Shown one piece after another: positions 8,401-17,429 of a DNA stretch of 64,000 nt. Position 1 is the first letter of the stretch. Every line of letters starts with the position of its first letter. A program made the translations under genes and the position numbers. Under the pieces are notes generated by a model. That model saw only the letters and a program-made list of their open reading frames with translations, was not told where the DNA came from and did not search any database. Source of the DNA: Sphingopyxis sp. GW247-27LB (GTDB lineage Bacteria; Pseudomonadota; Alphaproteobacteria; Sphingomonadales; Sphingomonadaceae); assembly GCF_002277025.1 (NCBI RefSeq), contig NZ_NIWD01000008.1, positions 298,762 through 362,761 of the forward strand, given 5' to 3'.

Positions 8401-9768
8401 TTCGGTGCCGCCGCCCAGCGCCTGATAGAGCGCGACATAGGCCGTCAGCCGGTCGGCGCGGAGCTGGATCAGCGCGAGGTCGACCGACAACAAAGCGCGC
8501 TGCGCGTCGATCTGTTCGAGATAGGGCGAATAGCCCGCGCGATAGCGGTTGGTCGCGTGGCGCAGCGCGTCGGCGACCGCGGTGCGCTGGGCGAGCAGCG
8601 CCTGTTCCTGCGCGCCGAGCCGGTCGATCACCGCGAGCTGGTCCTCGACCTCGCGGAAGGCGGTGAGCACCGTCTTGCGATAGGCGAAGGCCGCCTGGTC
8701 GCGCTGCGCGGTCGCGGCGTCGAACTGGCCGTGCAGCCGCCCGCCCTGAAACAAGGGTGCGAGGATGCTGCCGCCGATCGACCAGATGCCGACCGGGTCG
8801 GACAGCGCCGAGGAGATGACCGCCCCCGCCGACGCCGACAGCCGGATCTGTGGCAGGAATTGCGCGCGCGCGGCGCGCAGATTGGCGTCGGTCGCGGCGA
8901 GCGCATATTCGGCCTGCGCGATGTCGGGGCGCCGCCGGACGAGGTCGGAGGGCAGGACGGCGGGCACCGCGGGGGTCGCCAGCGCGTCGAAGCCCGCGCC
9001 GCGCTCCACGGCCCGCGGCGTGTCGCCGGCGAGCACCGACAGCGTATTCTCCTGCCGCGCGATCGCCGCCTCGATCGCCGGGATCTGCTGCTCGGTGGCG
9101 CGATATTCGGCCTCGGCCTGGCGCAATTCGAGTTCGGACGTATAGCCCGCCTCGGCGCGGTCGCGCGCGATGCGCAGCGCCTCGCCGCGCGATGCCAGCG
9201 TCTGTTCGAGCAGATCGCGCCGCGCGTCGAGCGCGAGGAGGGTGATATAGCCGCTCGCGGTCGCGGCGCTCACCGAAAGCGCCGCCGCCTCGCGCGCCGC
9301 CGCGACCGCCGCGGCATTGGCGCGCGCGGCATCGGCCTGCGCGGCGTTGCGGCCGAAGAGGTCGAGTTCGTAGGAGGCCTGGAAGGCGGGCTGCGCGACG
9401 CTGCTCGTCGTCGCGGTGCCGAAGGCGTTGAGCGCGCGCTGCTCGGCCGCCGGTCCGCCGACGCTGAGCGACGGGAGCAGCAGCGAACGCGCCACCCGCT
9501 CCTGCGCGCGCGCCTCGGCGACGCGCGCCGCGGCGATCGCGAGGTCGGCGTTGTTCGCGCGCGCCTGTTCGACCAGCGCGGCGAGCCGGGCATCCCCGAA
9601 GCGCGTCCACCATGTCCGGTCGATCTCGCCGTTCGCGGGCAGGGCGGTGCGCCAGTCGGCGGGCGGCGCGACGGCGCTCGCCGCGGGGCGCGGCGTGATC
9701 GGCGGCGCGCAGGCGGCGAGCAGGAGCGGCAGCGCGAGCGCTGCGGAGGCCAGGGCGCGCGCCATCAC
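8395..9768 (-). CDS. NodT/OprM-type outer-membrane efflux lipoprotein
   Basis: This 457-residue outer-membrane channel of tripartite efflux pumps exports compounds to the outside in concert with the HlyD adaptor and the MFS pump encoded upstream. It starts with a lipoprotein signal (hydrophobic segment then LLAAC at about residues 15-19). It has the two repeated OEP domains, with long heptad helices such as SYELDLFGRNAAQADAARANAAA and FAYRKTVLTAFREVEDQL. Its ATG overlaps the stop of the HlyD gene (ATGA), so translation is coupled. It is the last gene of the operon. Confidence 0.92.
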   Translation of the reverse strand: MMARALASAALALPLLLAACAPPITPRPAASAVAPPADWRTALPANGEIDRTWWTRFGDARLAALVEQARANNADLAIAAARVAEARAQERVARSLLLPSLSVGGPAAEQRALNAFGTATTSSVAQPAFQASYELDLFGRNAAQADAARANAAAVAAAREAAALSVSAATASGYITLLALDARRDLLEQTLASRGEALRIARDRAEAGYTSELELRQAEAEYRATEQQIPAIEAAIARQENTLSVLAGDTPRAVERGAGFDALATPAVPAVLPSDLVRRRPDIAQAEYALAATDANLRAARAQFLPQIRLSASAGAVISSALSDPVGIWSIGGSILAPLFQGGRLHGQFDAATAQRDQAAFAYRKTVLTAFREVEDQLAVIDRLGAQEQALLAQRTAVADALRHATNRYRAGYSPYLEQIDAQRALLSVDLALIQLRADRLTAYVALYQALGGGTEP

Positions 9769-10910
9769 TCGGCCCCGGTGCGCACGGTCGCGACCACCGA
9801 CATGCCCGGGCCAAGCCGCTCGGCGAGCTTTTGCCCGGCATCGATGCGGATGCGCACCGCGATGCGCTGCGGCACCTTCACGAAATTGCCCGATCCGGTG
9901 TCGGGCTTGATCACGCTGAACTCGCTGCCTGCTGCCGGTGCGACGCTTTCGACATGCCCCTTGAGCTTCGCGCCGCCGAGCGCGTCGACGCGCAGGGTCG
10001 CGGGTTGGCCGATGCGGATGTTCGCGGTCTGCGCTTCCTTGAAATTGGCGACCACCCAGTGGCGCTGAGGGACGAGATACATGAGCTGGGTCCCGGGGCT
10101 GACGAGCTGGCCGACGCGCACCGTCACCTCGCTCAGCCGCCCGTCGCGCGGCGCGCGGATGACGGTGTTTTCGAGGTCGATGTCGGCGAGCCCGCGCTGC
10201 GCCTTCGCATTGGCGACCCCCGCCTCGAGCCCGCTGCGCCCGACCCCGACCGAGCGGACCTGCTGCGCCGCGATCGCGCGCTGCGCCTCGGCCTGGCGCA
10301 CCGCCGCCTCGGCCTGGCGGAGCGCGGCGAGCGTCTGGTCGCGCTCGCGCAGCGACACCGATCCGGCGTCGACCAGCTCATTGACGCGCCGCATGTCGGC
10401 CTGCGCCCGCGCGAGCTGCGCCTTCGCGCTGACGATCGCGGCGTCCTGGAGTTGCACCTGCGCCTCGGCCGAGCGCAGGCTCTGCGCGCTGTTGTCGAGG
10501 CTCGCCGCCTGTGCGGCGATCGACGCGGTCCCCTGCGCGACGCGCTGGCGATAGATGCGGTCGTCGATGCGGGCGAGCAACTGCCCCGCCTTCACCCGCT
10601 CGAAATCCTGCACCAGCACCTCGGTCACATAGCCGCCGACCTGCGGCGCGATGATCGTCGTCTGGCCGCGCACATAGGCGTTGTCGGTCGTCTGGCTTGC
10701 GGGCCGGAAGGGCGGCAGGCCCCAGGCGTAGAGGATCGCGAGCGCGCCGATCAGGATCAGGCTGCCGAACAGGACGATGCGCCCGCGCGACCGCGGCGGC
10801 TTCCACCCCTCCTCGGCGTCGGCGGGCGGCTCGGCGGCGGGCGACGGCGGGGTTTCGGCGACCGCCGCCTCTTCTGGCGCTTGCGTCTCGTTTTTCGGGG
10901 TGTCGCTCAT
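9765..10910 (-). CDS. HlyD/EmrA-type membrane-fusion adaptor
   Basis: This 381-residue periplasmic adaptor links the inner-membrane MFS pump to the outer-membrane channel. A Pro/Glu-rich cytoplasmic N terminus of about 45 residues is followed by one transmembrane helix (GRIVLFGSLILIGALAILYAWGL). Next come a biotinyl-lipoyl half (TIIAPQVGGYVTEVLVQDFERVKAGQLLARID), a long coiled-coil hairpin rich in Ala/Gln/Arg, the second lipoyl half (VIRAPRDGRLSEVTVRVGQLVSPG) and a beta-barrel. It overlaps both neighbours by 4 bp in a compact operon. Confidence 0.93.
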   Translation of the reverse strand: MSDTPKNETQAPEEAAVAETPPSPAAEPPADAEEGWKPPRSRGRIVLFGSLILIGALAILYAWGLPPFRPASQTTDNAYVRGQTTIIAPQVGGYVTEVLVQDFERVKAGQLLARIDDRIYRQRVAQGTASIAAQAASLDNSAQSLRSAEAQVQLQDAAIVSAKAQLARAQADMRRVNELVDAGSVSLRERDQTLAALRQAEAAVRQAEAQRAIAAQQVRSVGVGRSGLEAGVANAKAQRGLADIDLENTVIRAPRDGRLSEVTVRVGQLVSPGTQLMYLVPQRHWVVANFKEAQTANIRIGQPATLRVDALGGAKLKGHVESVAPAAGSEFSVIKPDTGSGNFVKVPQRIAVRIRIDAGQKLAERLGPGMSVVATVRTGAE

Positions 10911-12586
10911 GTGTTTCCGGCTCTCATCTTCTGCAATGCTTCCAGTTCGGCCGCCAGCGGATTGTGTCCGCGCCGGCGGTCGTAGAGCCAGCGCGCGAGC
11001 ATGACGGCGAAGGCGAGCGCCGCGAGCGATCCGATGACGAAGAACACGTCGTTATAGGCGAGGATCGCCGCCTCGCGCGCCGCCTCGCGCACGACCTGCG
11101 CCCCGGCCGTCGCGCTGCGCAGCGCGGGGTCGGCGATCGTCCCCGCCTGCGCCGCGGCGAGCCGCGACAGGCCCTGCGCGACATCGGGGTCGGCGGCCGA
11201 GATGCTGCCGCCGAGCGTCATCAGATGCGATTTGGCGCGCAGCGTGTGAAAGGCGGACAGCGCCGCGACCCCCGCGAGCCCGCCGAGCGTCTGCGACAGG
11301 CTGAACACGCCGACGAAGCTGACCAGATAGGACGGCCCCTTGGTCATCGCGCGCAGCAGCCCCTCCATCAGCATCGGGCCCATGAAATAGACCGCGGCGA
11401 AGGCGATCGCGGCTTGTGAGAAATAGAGGTTCATCGGCCCGGTGCGCAGCCCCGAATGAGTGTCGAGGAAGGCGCCGAAGGCGATGACGCCGAGCGACAC
11501 GAGCGTCTGGCGGCGGAGGTCGGTCGGGTCGAGCGTCACGATCGAAAGCAGCGCGCCGAACAGCGTCGCACCGGTCAGCACCGCATAATAAGGAACGAGC
11601 TGGTCGTTCACCAGGCCGATCGACGCGAGCAGGCCGGTCGCGCCGAAATTCTGCTCCGACGTCAGCACGCGGACGAGCGCGCCGGTGAGCGCGAATTTGA
11701 CGAGATCGCGGCTGCCCATCCAGCGCGTCTGGAGCATCGGATTGGCGCGATTGTGCTCGATCAGGAAGGCGGCGCCGATCAGCACCACCGATGCCGCGAG
11801 CGCGCCGCCGAGCCACGGCGTCGACCACCATTGGATGCGCCCCTGGACCAGGAAGGCGCAGAGCAGCCCGACTCCGCTCGCGAGCAGCGGAAAGGTCACG
11901 AGGTCGAGCTTTTCGAACGAACGGATCGTATCGCCGGGGGGCAGATGGAGGATGTTGACGAGCCCGACCGCGACGAGCGAGAGCGCGAACTGCAGCACGA
12001 ACAGATTGGTGATATCGCCGTCGGCGAGCAGCAGCGGCGAGATCGCGCGCGCGAGCGGCACCGCGACCTGGGTCAGCCCGATCGCGAGCAGGAAGCCCGC
12101 GATGCGCTTTTCCTGCGGCAGCCCCTGCATCATGTAGAAGGCCGCGAGGGTCGAGAGCCCGCTCGCCGCGATCCCCGACACGCCGCGCGCGACCAGCTCC
12201 ATCCGGTAGCCGGCGTCGAACAATTGCAGGAAATTGGCGAGCAGCAGCGCGAGCATCATCGCGCGCACGAAGCGCTGGATGCCGAACTGCTGGCGCGACT
12301 TGTAGAGCAGGATGCTCATGCACGCGTTGGTCATGTTGTAGGCGACGGTGACCCAGCCCGCGTCGACCGGCGTCAGGTCGAGATGCCCCTGCATCGCGGT
12401 GAGATTGGCGATCAGCAGGCCGTTCTGGAACCCCCCGACGATCGCGAGATAGAGGCCGATCAGGAAATAGAAGAATTTGCGCCGCACCGGATGGTCGGGC
12501 GAGGCGGGCGACCCCGGCATGAAGGGCCGTTCGTGCGGCTTGAACACATAGCCGCCGGCTCGGCTCGGGGCGGCGGGATCAGCCAT
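10907..12586 (-). CDS. DHA2-family MFS multidrug transporter (EmrB-like)
   Basis: This 559-residue inner-membrane drug:proton antiporter has about 14 hydrophobic segments. The start MADPAAPSRAGG was chosen because the first membrane helix follows at about residue 35 and the ATG overlaps the upstream tetR stop by 8 bp. The membrane part begins FFYFLIGLYLAIVGGFQNGL and contains the DAGWVTVAYNMTNA segment typical of the EmrB/DHA2 group. It pumps an unknown substrate through the HlyD/NodT partners encoded directly downstream. Expression is presumably controlled by the TetR encoded immediately upstream. Confidence 0.92.
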   Translation of the reverse strand: MADPAAPSRAGGYVFKPHERPFMPGSPASPDHPVRRKFFYFLIGLYLAIVGGFQNGLLIANLTAMQGHLDLTPVDAGWVTVAYNMTNACMSILLYKSRQQFGIQRFVRAMMLALLLANFLQLFDAGYRMELVARGVSGIAASGLSTLAAFYMMQGLPQEKRIAGFLLAIGLTQVAVPLARAISPLLLADGDITNLFVLQFALSLVAVGLVNILHLPPGDTIRSFEKLDLVTFPLLASGVGLLCAFLVQGRIQWWSTPWLGGALAASVVLIGAAFLIEHNRANPMLQTRWMGSRDLVKFALTGALVRVLTSEQNFGATGLLASIGLVNDQLVPYYAVLTGATLFGALLSIVTLDPTDLRRQTLVSLGVIAFGAFLDTHSGLRTGPMNLYFSQAAIAFAAVYFMGPMLMEGLLRAMTKGPSYLVSFVGVFSLSQTLGGLAGVAALSAFHTLRAKSHLMTLGGSISAADPDVAQGLSRLAAAQAGTIADPALRSATAGAQVVREAAREAAILAYNDVFFVIGSLAALAFAVMLARWLYDRRRGHNPLAAELEALQKMRAGNT

Positions 12587-13208
12587 GGCGGAAATGCGGT
12601 TCGACGAGGGTGGCGCGGAGCGCGGCGCGGAACGCGGCTTCGTCCGCGAGCTCGGGTGCGAGGCGCGCGAGGGTCGCGCGGCGGATGACGTGGCCCGCGA
12701 GCCCATAGGCGAAGTTGAGAAAGAACAGCGCGGGAATCGGCGCGGTCACCGCGCCGCCGGCGGTCGCCCGCTCGATCAGCGGCAGGAACTCGTCGAGCAC
12801 GGGGCGCGAGACATGGTCGAACACCCACGCGGCGCGTTCGGGATCGTGGCTCGCGTCGCGGAGCAGCACGCGCGGGATCGCGTCGTCGTCGCAATTGATG
12901 TCGATGAAGGCGTTCATCGCGGCGGCCAGGGCCGATCCGGCATCCGTCGTCTCCGTTCGCGAAACGCCCCGCAGCCGCTCGACCATTGTCGCTCCGACGC
13001 GCGCGACGATAGCCTTCCACAGGTCGAGTTTCGACCCGAATCTGTAGGAGACGAGCGCGACGTCGACCCCCGCCTCGGCCGCGATGTCGCGCAGGCTCGC
13101 GCCGTCGAACCCCGCATCGGCGAAGCGGCGCAGCGCGGCTTCGCCGATGCTCCTTTCCGTCGCATTGTTGTTCGCCCGGCGGCGCCCGCGGCGTTGTCGT
13201 TCGGCCAT
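12579..13208 (-). CDS. TetR-family regulator of the efflux operon
   Basis: This 209-residue repressor has an N-terminal helix-turn-helix (DGASLRDIAAEAGVDVALVSYRFGSKLDLW, about residues 36-65) and a helical ligand-binding domain. The start MAERQRRGRRR has GGAG 7 nt upstream. A GTG 45 bp further upstream is possible but would overlap the predicted promoter. It is the first gene of the operon tetR-MFS-HlyD-NodT, so it should repress itself and the pump until a substrate binds. The Arg-rich first 15 residues could contribute to DNA binding. Confidence 0.88.
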   Translation of the reverse strand: MAERQRRGRRRANNNATERSIGEAALRRFADAGFDGASLRDIAAEAGVDVALVSYRFGSKLDLWKAIVARVGATMVERLRGVSRTETTDAGSALAAAMNAFIDINCDDDAIPRVLLRDASHDPERAAWVFDHVSRPVLDEFLPLIERATAGGAVTAPIPALFFLNFAYGLAGHVIRRATLARLAPELADEAAFRAALRATLVEPHFRHG

Positions 13209-13241
13209 GAATCGTCTCCGTCGGGGCCGGACCCCGTTGCG

Positions 13242-13269
13242 GATATATTGCACTGCACAAATATTTCAA
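13242..13269 (-). promoter_or_regulatory. Predicted promoter of the tetR-efflux operon
   Basis: On the minus strand TTGAAA (13269-13264) and TATATC (13247-13242) are separated by 16 bp, resembling sigma-70 hexamers. They lie in an AT-rich patch about 35-60 bp upstream of the tetR ATG. A TGCAcTGCA dyad lies in the spacer and could be part of a TetR operator, but the symmetry is short. Confidence 0.4.
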
Positions 13270-13308
13270 CGACTGATGAATAAATAACGCCGACCTCCGA
13301 GCGGCGCG

Positions 13309-14775
13309 TCAGAACAGGCCCGGCAGTTCGCGCTGGGCGGTGGTCGGCTTCGCGGGCACGAGCATTTCGGGGCCCGGCGCCGGGCTGCCCGTCATGCGGC
13401 TCGCCGAGGCCGACCGGGTATCGGCGATGCGCGTCGTGCAGGCCTGGCCCGACAGGAAGTCGATCGCGGCGCGCACCGAGGCTTCGCGCGGGTCGCCGAG
13501 CGGGAAGCCGAGGTCGTCGTCGGCGGCGCAGCTGTTCGGGATCTTGGACGCGAGGCCGCTGTAATAATCGCCCTGGCCGTCGGCGTTGGCGAGCGCGAAG
13601 GCGATCACGCGCATCCGGTCGTCGCACTCGCTCTTGTCGAGCGCGATCTGGCCGACCGGCTTGCCATAGGTGTTGTCGCCGACCAGCGTCATGTTGGTGC
13701 CGAGCCAGGGCAGCATGCCGTTGATCACCAGCTCGCTCGCCGACGCGGTCGACCCGGTGCCGATAAAGGCGAGCCGCGTCGGCGCGATCGATTCGGGCTG
13801 CGCGGTGAAGAAATGCTGGCCGTTCTCCGACGATTTCTCGGGCCGGAACCGGACCTGGTCGAACAGGTCGCTCGCATTGCGTCCCCCGCCGAGCAGGTCG
13901 CCGAACAGCTCGGCCACCGAAACGAGCCCGCCGCCGTTGTAGCGCAGGTCGACGATGACGTCGGTCACCCCCTGGTCGCGGAAGTTCTGGAAGGCGGCGC
14001 GAAGCTGCGGATTCGCCGAGGTGATGAAGGTGCGCAGATTGACATAGCCGTAGCGGTGCCCGCCCTCGGTGATGATCTTCGCGCCATAGCGGTCCGATAC
14101 CGGATCGATGTCATATTCGGCCTTGGTCACCGTGACGTCGCGCGTTCCCGCCGCATTGGTGATCCGCAGCACCCGGGTCACGCCCGCCTGGTCGGGGCCG
14201 AGCGCATTGATCAGCCCCGCGGTGCCCTCGGCCGCGACGATGCTCGACGTGCTGCGCAGATTGCTGCTGGTCGTCCCGATCGCCGAGATCTCGGTGCCGC
14301 GGTCGATTCCCGCCGCCAGCGCCGGTGCGCCCTCATAGGCTTCGGCGATGACGATGCGCTGGGTGAAGGGGTTGTAGGCGAGGCGGACGCCGAAGCCGGC
14401 GCTCGACCCGCTCGCATAATAGGCATCCTCCTCTGCGATCGAGGTGATGTAGGTGAAATAGCGGTCCTTGCCCTGCGCGCGCGCTGGGGCGAGCAGCGCG
14501 TCGATATAGGTCTGGACGTCGCCATAGCTGGCCGGGTTGACGTTGGTGGCGACGTCGCTGGGGAACAGATACCATTCGTCGATCACCGACTTGGCGAAGG
14601 ACTGGCGCGACGACAGGCTGCAACCGGCGGTCGGCGTCGGGGTGGGGGTCGGCGAGGGCGTCGGGGTCACGGTGACCGGCGGCGCGCTGCCGCCCCCGCC
14701 GCCTCCGCCGCCGCACGATGTCAGCATCAGCGCCGCGATCGTCACGGCCGCTACCGATCTTCCGGACCCGATCAT
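13309..14775 (-). CDS. S41 family peptidase, lipoprotein
   Basis: This is an exported C-terminal-processing-type serine protease of 488 residues. After a signal sequence (MIGSGRSVAAVTIAALMLTSC) the lipobox cysteine is followed by eight glycines and a Pro/Thr repeat linker (VTPTPSPTPTPTPT), suggesting it is tethered by lipid and a flexible stalk. A PDZ domain (SSAGFGVRLAYNPFTQRIVIAEAYEGAPALAAGI) precedes the S41 domain. The nucleophile lies in GSTASASELVING, with a lysine in NTYGKPVGQ. I prefer the ATG at 14775 because of the purine-rich GGAGAGAGAGG before it; an in-frame ATG 15 bp upstream is also possible. The C terminus ends in a low-complexity tail. Confidence 0.85.
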   Translation of the reverse strand: MIGSGRSVAAVTIAALMLTSCGGGGGGGGSAPPVTVTPTPSPTPTPTPTAGCSLSSRQSFAKSVIDEWYLFPSDVATNVNPASYGDVQTYIDALLAPARAQGKDRYFTYITSIAEEDAYYASGSSAGFGVRLAYNPFTQRIVIAEAYEGAPALAAGIDRGTEISAIGTTSSNLRSTSSIVAAEGTAGLINALGPDQAGVTRVLRITNAAGTRDVTVTKAEYDIDPVSDRYGAKIITEGGHRYGYVNLRTFITSANPQLRAAFQNFRDQGVTDVIVDLRYNGGGLVSVAELFGDLLGGGRNASDLFDQVRFRPEKSSENGQHFFTAQPESIAPTRLAFIGTGSTASASELVINGMLPWLGTNMTLVGDNTYGKPVGQIALDKSECDDRMRVIAFALANADGQGDYYSGLASKIPNSCAADDDLGFPLGDPREASVRAAIDFLSGQACTTRIADTRSASASRMTGSPAPGPEMLVPAKPTTAQRELPGLF

Positions 14776-14827
14776 CCTCTCTCTCCCCATGCCGGTCCCC
14801 GATGCCCCTCCTCGGGCAGCGCGGACC

Positions 14828-15547
14828 CTATTCCTGCGCGTCAGCCTCCTCCGCTGCGTCGCCGCGCCCCTTGAACCCTTGCGCGATGACATAGAGTTCG
14901 GGCGATCCCTTGCGGCTCGCGGGCGGCTTGGCGTGCTTGACCGTCGCGAAATGGCGCTTGAGCAATGTCAGCAGCTCGCGGTCGGCGCCGCCCGCGAACA
15001 CCTTGGCGACGAATGCACCGCCCGGCAGCAGCGTCTGCACCGCGAAATCGGCGGCGGTCTCGGCAAGCCCGATCGTGCGCAGATGGTCGGTCTGCGGATG
15101 GCCGACGGTGTTCGCCGCCATGTCCGAAATCACGAGGTCGGGCGCGCTGCCGAGCGCGTCGATCAGCGCGTCGGGCGCCGCATCGTCCATGAAATCCATC
15201 TCGAGGATCGCCACCCCCTCGATCGGCTCGCAGGCGAGGAGGTCGATCCCGGCGACGCGGGCGCGCGGGTTCGCCTTGCGCACCACCTGCGACCAGCCGC
15301 CGGGGGTGATGCCGAGGTCGACCACCGCGCGCGCTTTCTTGAGGAAACCGAATTTCTCGTCGAGCTCGATCAGCTTGTAGGCGGCGCGCGAGCGATAGCC
15401 CTCGGCCTGCGCGCGGCGGACATAGGGGTCGTTCAACTGCCGCTGCAGCCAGCGCGTCGAGGATGCGGTGCGCCGCCGCGCGGTCTTGACCCGCTCGTGC
15501 AGGCCGCCGCGCCCGCTTCCGCCCCCGCTGCCCCCCTTGCGGCTCAT
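14828..15547 (-). CDS. rlmE: 23S rRNA (uridine-2552-2'-O)-methyltransferase
   Basis: This FtsJ/RrmJ enzyme of 239 residues methylates the ribose of U2552 in the ribosomal A-loop using SAM. It has the SAM-binding segment VVDLGITPGGWSQVV, the YRSRAAYKLIELDEKF region with the first catalytic lysine, the acidic ISDMAANTVGHPQTDH motif, and the AGGADRELL region near the end. A basic, glycine-rich N-terminal 30-residue extension (GGSGGGSGRGG) is present, which is frequent in alphaproteobacterial forms. Its ATG overlaps the stop of the upstream ppx gene by 4 bp. That ppx-rlmE arrangement is one I associate with alphaproteobacteria. Confidence 0.93.
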   Translation of the reverse strand: MSRKGGSGGGSGRGGLHERVKTARRRTASSTRWLQRQLNDPYVRRAQAEGYRSRAAYKLIELDEKFGFLKKARAVVDLGITPGGWSQVVRKANPRARVAGIDLLACEPIEGVAILEMDFMDDAAPDALIDALGSAPDLVISDMAANTVGHPQTDHLRTIGLAETAADFAVQTLLPGGAFVAKVFAGGADRELLTLLKRHFATVKHAKPPASRKGSPELYVIAQGFKGRGDAAEEADAQE

Positions 15548-16638
15548 TTGCGATACTCGCGGCGCGTCACCGGCACGGTGCGGCCCTGCACCGCCAGGGT
15601 GCGCAATATTCCCTCGCGGATGCCGCGGTCGGCGACGCCGACGCGCGCCGCGGGCCACAGGTCGATGATGCTTTCGAGGATCGCGCAGCCCGCGACGACC
15701 AGGTCGGCGCGCTCGCGGCCGATACAGCCGATCTCGGCGCGGTCGACGATGCTCGCTTCGGCAAGGCGGCGGCTGATCGCGCGCATGTCGTCGGCGGGGA
15801 CGACCAGCCCGTCGACCGCGCGCCGGTCGTAGCGCGGCAGGTCGAGGAAGACGCTGGCGAGCGTGGTCACCGTGCCGCTGGTGCCGAGCAGGCGCAGCGG
15901 CTGGCCGGCGAAGCGCGTCGCGCGCTCGGCAAAGGCGGCGAAGGCGTCACGCGTCACCGCGCGCATATGCGAATAGCCCGCCTGCCGGGCCTCGAGGCTG
16001 TCCTCGGCGGGCGGGACATGCTCGGTCAGCGACACGACGCCCCACGGGACGCTGATCCAGTCGCGGATCTCGATGTCCTGGCCGTCGGATTCGACGTGCA
16101 TCAATTCGGTCGACCCGCCGCCGATGTCGAAGATCAGCGCGGGACCGTCGCCGGGCTCCATCAGATTGTGACAGCCGAGCGCCGCGAGTCGCGCCTCCTC
16201 GGCCGCCGAGATCACGTCGAGCACGATGCCGGTCTCGCGCCGCACCCGGTCGGCGAGTTCGTCGCAATTGTCGGCGCGGCGGCACGCCTCGGTCGCGACG
16301 GCACGCGACAGCGCGACGTGGCGGCGGCGCAGCTTGTCGGCGCAGATGGCGAGCGCGCCCACCGCGCGGTCGATCGCGGCTTCGCTGATCCGCCCGCTGC
16401 CGTGCAGCCCCTCGCCGAGCCGGACGATGCGCGAAAAGGCGTCGATGACGACGAGCTCACCATCCTGCGGCCGCGCGATCAGCAGGCGGCAATTATTGGT
16501 GCCGAGATCGATCGCGGCATAGCTTTTGGGTCGCGTGAATGCGGCGGGGCGGAGCCCGGGGGCACCCGTCTTTCCGTCCTTCGCCACCGCTGCCTGGGGC
16601 CGCGGCGGTCGCCCTGTTGGCGCTGCCATTTGCCGCAT
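15544..16638 (-). CDS. Ppx/GppA family exopolyphosphatase/phosphatase
   Basis: This member of the ASKHA-fold phosphatases hydrolyses polyphosphate or pppGpp. The phosphate-binding motif YAAIDLGTNNCRLLIA is near residue 40 and FDIGGGSTELMHV near residue 165. At 364 residues it contains only the two-lobed Ppx/GppA core and lacks the C-terminal HD-like domain of E. coli Ppx, as is common in short family members. It has a basic 35-residue leader (APTGRPPRPQAAVAK). Start choice is between ATGs at 16638 and 16629; the first follows an AGG. It is the first gene of the operon with rlmE. Confidence 0.88.
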   Translation of the reverse strand: MRQMAAPTGRPPRPQAAVAKDGKTGAPGLRPAAFTRPKSYAAIDLGTNNCRLLIARPQDGELVVIDAFSRIVRLGEGLHGSGRISEAAIDRAVGALAICADKLRRRHVALSRAVATEACRRADNCDELADRVRRETGIVLDVISAAEEARLAALGCHNLMEPGDGPALIFDIGGGSTELMHVESDGQDIEIRDWISVPWGVVSLTEHVPPAEDSLEARQAGYSHMRAVTRDAFAAFAERATRFAGQPLRLLGTSGTVTTLASVFLDLPRYDRRAVDGLVVPADDMRAISRRLAEASIVDRAEIGCIGRERADLVVAGCAILESIIDLWPAARVGVADRGIREGILRTLAVQGRTVPVTRREYRK

Positions 16639-16753
16639 GGCTATTCTGACCTGTCTGCTCACGCGCCCGCATGGTCGCGGGCGTGCACTTGGGGGCAAGA
16701 CTAGGCGGGGCCGGCGGTGATGGCAAGCCGCATCGCTGGTAGGCTGGGCGCGC

Positions 16754-16790
16754 AAAGAAAACCCCCCGCCGCGCAAAAGCGGGCGGAGGG
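16754..16790 (-). terminator. Rho-independent terminator of the glycine-zipper gene
   Basis: Read on the minus strand, CCCTCCGCCCGC pairs across a TTTT loop with GCGCGGCGGGGGG (one bulge, one mismatch), followed by TTTTCTTT. It lies about 40 bp downstream of the glycine-zipper gene stop. Confidence 0.7.
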
Positions 16791-16827
16791 CAGGGACGGA
16801 GTAATTTCTTGGGGGTCGGGTCAGGCC

Positions 16828-17235
16828 TTAGCGGCAGCCGTCATTCCCCTTGTCGATGGCGCGGCCGGCGAGGGCGCCGATCGCGCCGCCGATGATCGTG
16901 CCGACGGTGCGGTCGCCGCGGCCGGCGATTTCGTGGCCGGCGAGGCCGCCCGCCACCGCGCCGATGATCGTGCCGCCGGTGCCGTTGTCGCACTGGCGAT
17001 AATTGCGGCGATCGTAGCGGTTGTTGTAATAGCGACGGTCGCTGCGGCGGTCGTAACGACGGTCATAGCGGTCGCTGCGACGGTCATAACGGCGGTCGTT
17101 GCGGTCGTAGCCGGCATAATAGTTCGAATAGCCGTCGCGGTCGTAATAGCCGTTCTGGGCGGCGGCCGGAGTCGCGATGCCCAGCGTCGCGGTCGACATC
17201 AGGGCGGCGATGGAGAGGGTCATCATCTTTTTCAT
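16828..17235 (-). CDS. Secreted glycine-zipper 2TM protein with Tyr/Asp/Arg repeats
   Basis: This is a 135-residue envelope protein of unknown role. A signal peptide (MKKMMTLSIAALMSTATLGIATPAAA) is followed by about 55 residues of imperfect YDRR/SDRR/YDRN repeats, and then by a glycine zipper hairpin (GGTIIGAVAGGLAGHEIAG ... GTIIGGAIGALAGRAI), as in the 17-kDa surface-antigen/YMGG family. Glycine zippers usually insert into or pack against membranes. The start has AAGGAG 8 nt upstream. A strong terminator follows it, so it appears monocistronic. The repeat tract carries alternating charge and aromatic residues; its function is not known. Confidence 0.85.
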   Translation of the reverse strand: MKKMMTLSIAALMSTATLGIATPAAAQNGYYDRDGYSNYYAGYDRNDRRYDRRSDRYDRRYDRRSDRRYYNNRYDRRNYRQCDNGTGGTIIGAVAGGLAGHEIAGRGDRTVGTIIGGAIGALAGRAIDKGNDGCR

Positions 17236-17429
17236 TGTCTGTCTCCTTCTTTCGTCGATGGGCCCGTGCTGGGGGCGGTGGATCGATGAGGCTGTTCTGC
17301 CCGATTCGCTTTGAGCCAAGGCTGAACATCGCTGTCGGCGTTCGTTCAGCTTCGGTTGCCTGACGTTCAGTTTCGGAGGGCGCCTGTCCGCCCTTCCCTT
17401 TCGCGGCCGGCCCCTCTACGCCCGCGCCG

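Noticed and set aside
13209..13253. Upstream GTG start extending the efflux TetR by 15 residues
   Set aside because: The added residues are Arg-rich, the extension reaches into the predicted promoter, and the downstream ATG has a GGAG at good spacing.
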